Shown piece by piece: positions 5,301 to 8,958 of a DNA stretch of 8,958 nt. The stretch lies in NCBI GenBank assembly GCA_015493675.1, contig WGCR01000459.1:1-8958 (forward strand), read 5' to 3'. The position numbers and the translations under genes were made by a program. Positions within the stretch are counted from its first letter, which is position 1; every line of letters begins with the position of its first letter. The notes beneath the pieces were generated by a model. It saw only the letters and a list, made by a program, of their open reading frames with translations. It was not told the DNA's origin and did not search any database. This DNA is from Anaerolineae bacterium. Its GTDB lineage: Bacteria > Chloroflexota > Anaerolineae > J102.

Positions 5301-8237
5301 GTTAGCAACGACGATTATCTGCCGCCGGACCTCTCGCAGCCGACAACGACGACCGAATATGACAGTCTGGGCCGTCCCACGCTGACGACGCAACCGAGCG
5401 GCGCTCAGACCCGCACTTTTTACAATGGTCTGCTGACGGCAGTGATCGACGCCAAAGGGCATGAGAGTTTGAGCGCGACCGATGAGTTCGGGCGTCTTGT
5501 GGGTTCGTATCAGTACGAGGGGGAGCATGATGCGCCTGTCTGGGATGAGGGGGCCAGTTATTTTTCGGCCACGTATGGCTATGATGTGCGCGATTTGTTG
5601 CAGGAGGTGCGGGCGGGGGATGGGAATGTGACGAGCATCTCGTATGATGCGCTGGGGCGCAAGGTGGGGATGGATGACCCGGATATGGGGGCGTGGAGCT
5701 ACGCCTATGACGCCAGCGGCAATCTCATTCGTCAGACGGACGCCCGCGGGGTGACGTTGTGTTATGAATATGACGGGCATAACCGGCTGCGTTATGTGCG
5801 TGAGGACCCGGACGCCACGCCCGATTGCGTCTGGGGGAATCTGGTGTGGCAGGCGACGCATACGTATGATGAGGGCGCCAACGGCAAGGGCCGGCGCACG
5901 GGGTTGGAGAGCCGCAACGGGGGGACGAGCGCGTGGGTGTATGACCCGCGGGGGCGGGTGACCAGCGAGACCAGAACCCTGGGCGGCGTGGCATACATCA
6001 CCCGCTACGCCTATGATTCGGCGGACCGGGTGCGCAAGCAGACCTATCCTGATGGCGAGGAGGTGGTCTTTGACTATGACGACCGGGGCTTGCTGGAGAG
6101 GATGAGGGGCGAGCAAAGCTATGTCTCCGACGCCACGTATGATGCTGCGATGCGGCTGCACACATGGTTGTTGGGATTGGGCGTTACTTCCACTTATGAG
6201 TATTACGATTGGGACGCGCCGCAAGGGGGGCGTTTGCAACGAATGTGGACGCCGGGCTGGCAGGATTTGCGTTATGATTATGATGCGGTGGGGAATGTGA
6301 CGCGCATCGAGGATGGGATGGCGTCGCAGACTCAGGATTTTGGGTATGATGCGCTGAACCGGCTGCAGAGCGCCAGCGTCAGCGGCGGGGGGCCGGGGCA
6401 GTATAGCGAAACGTATGATTATGCGGCCAACGGCAATCTGGCGCATAAAGGGGATGGCGCGTATGCGTATGATGCGGCGCATCCCCATGCTGCGAGGCGT
6501 TATCTGGGACAGCGCTATTGTTATGACGCCAACGGCAACGCCACCACCCGTCTGGCGGGCGGGGAGCTTTTCAGGCTGAGCTACGACGTCTGGAATCATC
6601 TCAGCCAGGTGGCGCGGGTGGATGCGGTTCCGGCCAGCATTCTGGGCGCGGGCGTCGATGCGCATCTGAGCTGGAGTGCGGTGAGCGGGGCCAGCGCTTA
6701 TGAGGTGTGGCGCAGCGCCTCCCCTTATTTCTCGCCGGGGGATGCCGGCAGCGAACAGATTGCGACGACCGCGGCCACCAGCTACACCGACGCCAACCAC
6801 GTGGGGGATCCCGCCACCAATTATTATTATCAGATTGTGGCCATGGAGGGCGATTGCCCGGTGGGGGTGAGCGAAAGGCTGGGGGAGTTCGATTTCGGGC
6901 TGGCCGCGGGCGCATTGCTGGCGTCCCACACCCCCGCTTCGCTGCCCGGGCGTTTGTTTGCGCCGCCCGAAGCCCGCCCGCTGGCTCCGGTGACCCTGGG
7001 CGCGACGACGCTGGCCGAGTACTTTTACGATGGCGACGGCAACCGGGTGAAGGGGGTGGTGAATGGCGAGACGACCTATTATCCTGGCCGGCACTACGAA
7101 ACGACTGCGGGTTCTGGCTCCACCAAATACTATTTCGCCAATGATGGGTTGGTCGCGTTTCGGCGCAGCGGCTACCCCCGCAACAATGGTCTGCGCTACG
7201 CCTTCCGCGATCACCTGGGCTCCACCAGCGTCATTGCCAATGGGGGCGGAACCAAACTGTGGGAAGACCGCTACAAGGCCTTTGGCGATTTCCGCTACAC
7301 GTGGATCGGCGGCGATGGACACATCCCGGTGCAGACGGACTACCGGTATACGGGCCAGCGCTACGATGCAACGGTTGGATTGTATGACTACCGGGCGAGG
7401 TGGTATGACCCTGCGCTCGGGCGCTTCATCCAGCCCGACGCCATCGTGCCGCAGCCGGGGCAGCCGCAGAGCCTGAATCGGTATAGCTACGCGGGCAATA
7501 ATCCGCTGGTTTACAATGACCCCAGCGGGCATCAGGGTATCCCCGGCTTTCCTAATCCTTGGGAGTGGTTTGCGGGACTTTTTGGTGTTCCTAGTTCCAG
7601 TGAGTTTGCAGATAAAACAGGACTAGAAGAATATCGTAGTCTAACTGCGGATGTGAGTAAAAGCGTACTGAAATATTTAGAGCAAGTTGGAAGACGCCTG
7701 GAAGTTGCTACCGAAACGGGAATGAACATGTTAACCGCAGGAGGATATGATATATTAACAGGGGTTATTGGTAAAAACTTGGGGAGAGATCTCTCCACAC
7801 CTGAGAGAATAACAAGAATTAGTTCTTCTGTGGTTGGGATGGGAGTGGGGAAGGTCGTTGAAAAGACATTGACAGAAAGCCTTGCACGAACATTTATGGG
7901 GGCAAAATATACCGCAATAGAATTGAGCGAAGACACAGTTTTATATAGCGCAGGCTCTGGTTCTCGCGGCCCCGGGCAATTTTTCTCTTTCGATGTCCCC
8001 GTCAGTGAGACGCAAGTACGAATTGATAAGGCCATCCGTCCCTTCTGGCCCGGAGGCGGCACTTCACCTATTGATACAGTATTCAAGGTAAAAGTTCCTG
8101 CTGGAACAGTCATCTATGTTGGAGAAGTGGGATACCAAGGAGAATTTTACTTAGGGGGGACAAATCAAGTTGTTATCCCTTCCTCATGGCTGATAAAGGG
8201 ATTAGAAGTACTAGAAAAATGGGAGATCATCAAATAA
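2367..8237 (+). CDS. Secreted RHS/YD-repeat polymorphic toxin with variable C-terminal toxin tip
   Basis: A 1956-residue exported protein whose YD shell should enclose and deliver a C-terminal toxin. ATG 2367 is chosen because a signal peptide follows at once: basic MIKRL...R, hydrophobic VNLLLVVSMAWGAV, AxA-type site after residue 38 (VARA). The GTG at 2238 would bury it under 43 residues; the SD is weak. In order: Ig/DUF11-like domain (about 59-162); SpvB-N-like segment (about 203-275, 'GAGGLTPNVGLSFNS...GTGWKL'); YD repeats (about 360-1410) with an 'IAGFGQV' motif as in TcB/TcC proteins; FnIII-like insertion (about 1420-1500); final YD repeats; RHS core end GQRYDATVGLYDYRARWYDP...GRF...NRYSYAGNNPLVYNDPSGH, ending near residue 1722. 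The last 234 residues are a different, AT-rich tip. No PAAR domain and no type VI secretion gene is visible, so export is probably Sec-dependent. Target cell unknown. Many environmental bacteria carry such proteins as competition toxins. Confidence 0.85.
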   Translation: MIKRLSLSDRVVRAFARGVNLLLVVSMAWGAVAPVARAAGLSHGPPESISGRAVQDAGAPYLRVQMQAEPQALAAGAWTTLTITVRNRSDFAADGLTLASAWPSGLAAPSLPPDFHYDAASRLLTWELTVGAGEAVSARLPVQVQDFGGKGYVRVSVDVLPPGSDVHQLQQEDGESIAHAEIALLDENYTPATTLTTDDGNDFVPEVMPSIRGIQTDLFTGAASVGYDVDVPSGAGGLTPNVGLSFNSKSRLEDAGNSSVVGTGWKLTADSFRYFTPYAPGTPAPVWRIEGAAFSETSVDEGPNFFAEMISWRIDGTDAYSPQGVRYHFEPALYDWWCNTDNNNTFTQRVDKWVLSYIEDQKGNRVEYKYDTTLPVNPLDVDNNPGNYSGRTRNINLTTECSNGGSGGSETVHYLSQINLTQIRYNNGQTVIDFEYDGNAREDGPILAGKPYDDASTWYFFTTKLLKGIKVRQGGNLVASYKLEYDYFDAPEYRDRRYALRSIARCSDEGMTNCLPATFYSNTPGSDSELVQVDNGYGGQVGFVYDGMGRPVKSRTITDTVTGRVDVWHYEYDNEYSDWGSSSIAGFGQVTETLPISLGVGNTIYHEYEDGTGLDSGRRGKETLTEVRDGGVLQQQTLSQWTTFTSSVYGGGHFIGLTQRTMEIYDKDGLNPDSQETHYAYTLGQQGDTQYGNVTGEWMYDGDGALYRRIRREFYPVDDVANGRYIVNKMAEEKLYDGSDACQAQRRLVYDGASGYAAYDTPPSAGYVHEVWRAGEGLSAGGGCDDGWVREKLLEYDGYGNLTSQTAPNGAVTSTVYDDLFHAYPVSESVTPGAGGGATLTTSYRYYGVNAASGGSGLTGQLQEVEDANGAITRYSYDTWGRPTALRRPGAGFDNPATETYEYVDGSPFRVKHGLRNDANGDDDANASYVYDWTYYDGLGQVIQRRSAGDAANQRIVSWQRYNALGKVAEASMPYTITVSNDDYLPPDLSQPTTTTEYDSLGRPTLTTQPSGAQTRTFYNGLLTAVIDAKGHESLSATDEFGRLVGSYQYEGEHDAPVWDEGASYFSATYGYDVRDLLQEVRAGDGNVTSISYDALGRKVGMDDPDMGAWSYAYDASGNLIRQTDARGVTLCYEYDGHNRLRYVREDPDATPDCVWGNLVWQATHTYDEGANGKGRRTGLESRNGGTSAWVYDPRGRVTSETRTLGGVAYITRYAYDSADRVRKQTYPDGEEVVFDYDDRGLLERMRGEQSYVSDATYDAAMRLHTWLLGLGVTSTYEYYDWDAPQGGRLQRMWTPGWQDLRYDYDAVGNVTRIEDGMASQTQDFGYDALNRLQSASVSGGGPGQYSETYDYAANGNLAHKGDGAYAYDAAHPHAARRYLGQRYCYDANGNATTRLAGGELFRLSYDVWNHLSQVARVDAVPASILGAGVDAHLSWSAVSGASAYEVWRSASPYFSPGDAGSEQIATTAATSYTDANHVGDPATNYYYQIVAMEGDCPVGVSERLGEFDFGLAAGALLASHTPASLPGRLFAPPEARPLAPVTLGATTLAEYFYDGDGNRVKGVVNGETTYYPGRHYETTAGSGSTKYYFANDGLVAFRRSGYPRNNGLRYAFRDHLGSTSVIANGGGTKLWEDRYKAFGDFRYTWIGGDGHIPVQTDYRYTGQRYDATVGLYDYRARWYDPALGRFIQPDAIVPQPGQPQSLNRYSYAGNNPLVYNDPSGHQGIPGFPNPWEWFAGLFGVPSSSEFADKTGLEEYRSLTADVSKSVLKYLEQVGRRLEVATETGMNMLTAGGYDILTGVIGKNLGRDLSTPERITRISSSVVGMGVGKVVEKTLTESLARTFMGAKYTAIELSEDTVLYSAGSGSRGPGQFFSFDVPVSETQVRIDKAIRPFWPGGGTSPIDTVFKVKVPAGTVIYVGEVGYQGEFYLGGTNQVVIPSSWLIKGLEVLEKWEIIK
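2973..3200 (+). other. SpvB-N-like segment of the RHS protein
   Basis: Residues about 203-279 read like the first strands of the SpvB/TcB shell: a short 'TGAASVGYDVDVPSGAGG' run, then 'LTPNVGLSFNSKSR' and 'VGTGWKL'. The family pattern is 'G..sysiPi.vPpG.gGltP.lslsYnS....G.lG.GWsl'. The FG-GAP/VCBS propeller found in true TcB proteins is not visible, so this is an RHS shell with an SpvB-type start rather than a Tc toxin B subunit. Confidence 0.6.
6621..6906 (+). other. Fibronectin type III-like domain inserted between YD repeats
   Basis: Residues about 1419-1514 interrupt the YD pattern. They show FnIII traits: 'LSWSAVSGASAYEVWRS' (strand B/C with the conserved Trp and Y.V.R), then 'SYTDANHVGDPATNYYYQIVA' (loop and strand F with Y.Y.I.A), then a G-strand-like end near 'GEFDFGL'. 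YD repeats resume at about residue 1547 ('EYFYDGDGNRVKG'). A globular insertion so near the end of the shell may decorate its outside or act in adhesion; this is inference. Confidence 0.65.
7533..8237 (+). other. RHS C-terminal toxin tip: TG-type pre-toxin linker plus TreTu/ART-like domain
   Basis: This is the part of the RHS protein after DPSGH (residues 1723-1956). A linker region (about 1723-1850) includes 'DILTGVIGKNLGRDLSTPER' (about 1795-1814), resembling the PT-TG pre-toxin motif in which a TG pair precedes an S..ER motif. The last about 100 residues have the layout I associate with TreTu/ADP-ribosyltransferase-like toxin ends: LYSAGSGSRGPGQFFSF (1859-1875), a central 'VRIDKAI..FW', then VPAGTVIYVGEVGYQG (1910-1925) and GGTNQVVIP (1931-1939, Gln1934). 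The residue after Tyr1860 is Ser, where I expect Arg in many relatives, so activity on NAD is uncertain. The family name is from memory. The tip is AT-rich and differs sharply from the shell. Confidence 0.5.
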
Positions 8238-8256
8238 GTGCTCTTTCATCTGTTTC

Positions 8257-8263
8257 AGGAGAG
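8257..8263 (+). promoter_or_regulatory. Shine-Dalgarno of the putative immunity gene
   Basis: AGGAGAG lies six bases before ATG 8270. It sets the start at 8270 and not at the in-frame ATG 8186, which has no SD and would overlap the toxin gene by 52 bases. Confidence 0.7.
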
Positions 8264-8269
8264 TTTCTA

Positions 8270-8569
8270 ATGAAGTCATTGACAAATAACGAACTCGAAT
8301 GCACAATTGATAAAATTATTGACATTCTTGAAAAAGTCCAAGAAAGGGAGTGGAGTGCTGCATTTAGAAATCTACAAAAAGAATATCGAAACGCTCATTC
8401 GCAACATGAAAGGAAAATCGTGTTATCAAAGATAATGCAATTGTATAGTGGCATGGGTTCCTTTTCCGATTTGGTTTTATATCATAAAGGACGTCTGCTA
8501 ATTGAAGAGACTAATACTTTAAATCAATTGCGAATTCACCTTTTTCAACTTCTCATGGAACTTCGCTAA
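8270..8569 (+). CDS. Putative immunity protein for the RHS toxin tip
   Basis: A 99-residue cytoplasmic protein with no signal peptide or membrane segment, mostly helical and charged. The segment 'LYSGMGSFSDLVLYHKGRL' (about residues 58-76) followed by 'LRIHLFQLLMELR' (87-99) matches small proteins with a GMGSxxDLVL signature and a C-terminal R..IYELA..LR helix. I believe these are grouped as DUF6966, from memory. It starts 32 bases after the toxin stop on the same strand and shares the low GC of the tip (30% in a hand-counted 60-base sample at 8281-8340). Toxin-then-immunity order, small size and shared composition are the usual marks of a polymorphic-toxin immunity gene, which protects the producer by binding the toxin domain. 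Binding is inferred; no direct motif shows it. Confidence 0.65.
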   Translation: MKSLTNNELECTIDKIIDILEKVQEREWSAAFRNLQKEYRNAHSQHERKIVLSKIMQLYSGMGSFSDLVLYHKGRLLIEETNTLNQLRIHLFQLLMELR

Positions 8570-8587
8570 AATATAATTTTGTGCCGG

Positions 8588-8608
8588 CAGATATCATCTG
8601 TTTGTTTT
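8588..8608 (+). terminator. Weak intrinsic terminator candidate after the immunity gene
   Basis: cagat-atc-atctg (8588-8600) forms a five-pair stem with a three-base loop, extendable by two G-U pairs, and is followed at once by TTTGTTTT (8601-8608). The stem is AT-rich and short, so it is only a candidate. It lies 19 bases after the immunity stop. Confidence 0.4.
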
Positions 8609-8643
8609 CCTGTACTTTAACAACCGACATTTTGGCGGGGGAG

Positions 8644-8690
8644 CCGGGATGACGAACATGTAGAAACCCCAAGCTCCCCGTCATTCCCGG
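8644..8690. repeat. Inverted repeat ccgggatgacg / cgtcattcccgg
   Basis: The left arm at 8644-8654 and the right arm at 8679-8690 are reverse complements apart from one extra T. The right arm is shared with the larger palindrome at 8679-8747, so the region can fold in two alternative ways. The 24-base loop has no coding sense. Confidence 0.5.
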
Positions 8691-8747
8691 CCCGCGCAGG
8701 CTCGGGCGCATAACGCCCGCGGACGCTTGTGCGGGTGGGGAATGGCG
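8679..8747. repeat. 69-base nested GC-rich palindrome
   Basis: The outer arms cgtcattcccggcccgc (8679-8695) and gcgggtggggaatggcg (8731-8747) match at 14 of 17 positions as reverse complements. Inside lies gcaggc/gcttgt, and at the centre a perfect cgggcg-cataa-cgcccg hairpin (8703-8719). The gtcattcc...ggaatg outer signature is typical of short palindromic intergenic repeats. It sits between the immunity gene and the RHS-core fragment. Confidence 0.6.
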
Positions 8748-8917
8748 TTGCGTCGCCGGGCGCCCGCGTTCCTCCACGCCCGCCCCGCCGCCCGTAGTCA
8801 CCCCATCGTAACGTCCTGGCCCGGGCGCCCGCGCTCTCGCCCGCGGCCCCGGCGGCGTCGGGCGCAACCGCCGCATTCTCCCCCTGCAGCCCTGGTTGCC
8901 TGGTGCGGTGCCCATTC
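8748..8917. other. Extremely GC-rich spacer with no gene
   Basis: A hand count of 8821-8880 gives 85% GC, against 30% in the immunity gene. A 12-base direct repeat, cgggcgcccgcg, occurs at 8757-8768 and 8822-8833. Open frames on both strands here have low-complexity Arg/Pro/Ala content and no SD, so I call none of them. The frame that matches the RHS fragment downstream is open from 8812 after a TAA at 8809-8811, but it shows no recognisable protein until 8917. Confidence 0.5.
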
Positions 8918-8958
8918 CGGGCCAGCGCTACGATGCAACGGTTGGATTGTATGACTAC
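8918..8958 (+). pseudogene. Start of an orphan RHS C-terminal cassette (core fragment, cut by window end)
   Basis: All 41 bases are identical to 7351-7391 of the RHS gene and encode GQRYDATVGLYDY in the matching frame (codons from 8920). Similarity stops abruptly upstream: base 8917 differs from 7350 and nothing before it resembles the RHS core. The in-frame sequence has no ATG with an SD back to the TAA at 8809, so it is probably not translated on its own. RHS loci commonly carry such promoterless core-plus-tip fragments downstream of the full gene as a reserve of alternative toxin ends. The new tip itself lies beyond the window. Confidence 0.75.

Noticed and set aside
3948..7532. 1194-codon open frame on the - strand across the RHS shell
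   Set aside because: It is antisense to a clearly coding YD-repeat region, has low-complexity Arg/Ile/Pro/His content, no recognisable domain and no SD. It reflects the strong codon bias and repeated motifs of the shell.
8186..8269. Earlier ATG start for the immunity gene
   Set aside because: No SD; it would overlap the toxin's 3' end by 52 bases. ATG 8270 has AGGAGAG at ideal spacing and begins the part that looks like the protein family.
8553..8954. Open frames on both strands downstream of the immunity gene (8553-8915 -, 8727-8954 +)
   Set aside because: They run through the GC-rich palindrome and spacer, have low-complexity Arg/Pro/Gly/Ala content and no SD. The + frame is out of phase with the RHS fragment.

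Overview
The window reads as a chromosomal segment from a GC-rich environmental bacterium. Three things suggest Chloroflexota: a very large secreted SpvB-like/YD-repeat protein carrying an inserted fibronectin-III-like domain, a thiolase-like/DUF35 gene pair, and a 'ctccgtgtcctccgtgtctccgtgg' type of intergenic palindrome. This placement is an inference from style and has not been tested. All supported genes lie on the + strand.

Layout. Positions 1-147 are an imperfect palindromic, MITE-like repeat that starts at the window edge. An extended -10 promoter at about 201-209 leads into a two-gene operon. Its first gene (304-1668) is a thiolase-fold enzyme of the SCP-2-like subfamily with glycine where the nucleophilic cysteine should be. 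Its second gene (1679-2227) is a DUF35/OB-fold partner in which all four zinc-ribbon cysteine positions are substituted. Their ribosome-binding signal is embedded in the stop codon overlap, so they are probably made together as a complex that does something other than classical thiolysis. A GC-rich hairpin (2240-2272) separates them from the next unit.

Positions 2367-8237 encode a 1956-residue secreted RHS/YD-repeat polymorphic toxin. It has a signal peptide, an Ig-like domain, an SpvB-N-like segment, many YD repeats interrupted by an FnIII-like domain, the conserved RHS core end closing at DPSGH, and a 234-residue variable C-terminal tip. The tip is AT-rich (about 37% GC in a hand-counted 60-base sample against 65% just upstream). 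It contains a TG-type pre-toxin linker and a C-terminal domain that resembles TreTu/ADP-ribosyltransferase-like toxin domains. It is followed after 32 bases by a small AT-rich gene (8270-8569) that is the probable immunity protein.

Downstream, 8570-8917 has no convincing gene. It holds a weak terminator candidate, a 69-base nested palindrome and an extremely GC-rich spacer. At 8918-8958 the window ends inside an exact 41-base copy of the RHS core (7351-7391), in a frame encoding the same residues but without a normal start. This is best read as the beginning of a silent 'orphan tip' cassette that could replace the current toxin end by recombination, and it is the most interesting feature here. 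Because the window both starts and ends in repeats, an assembly breakpoint must also be considered.
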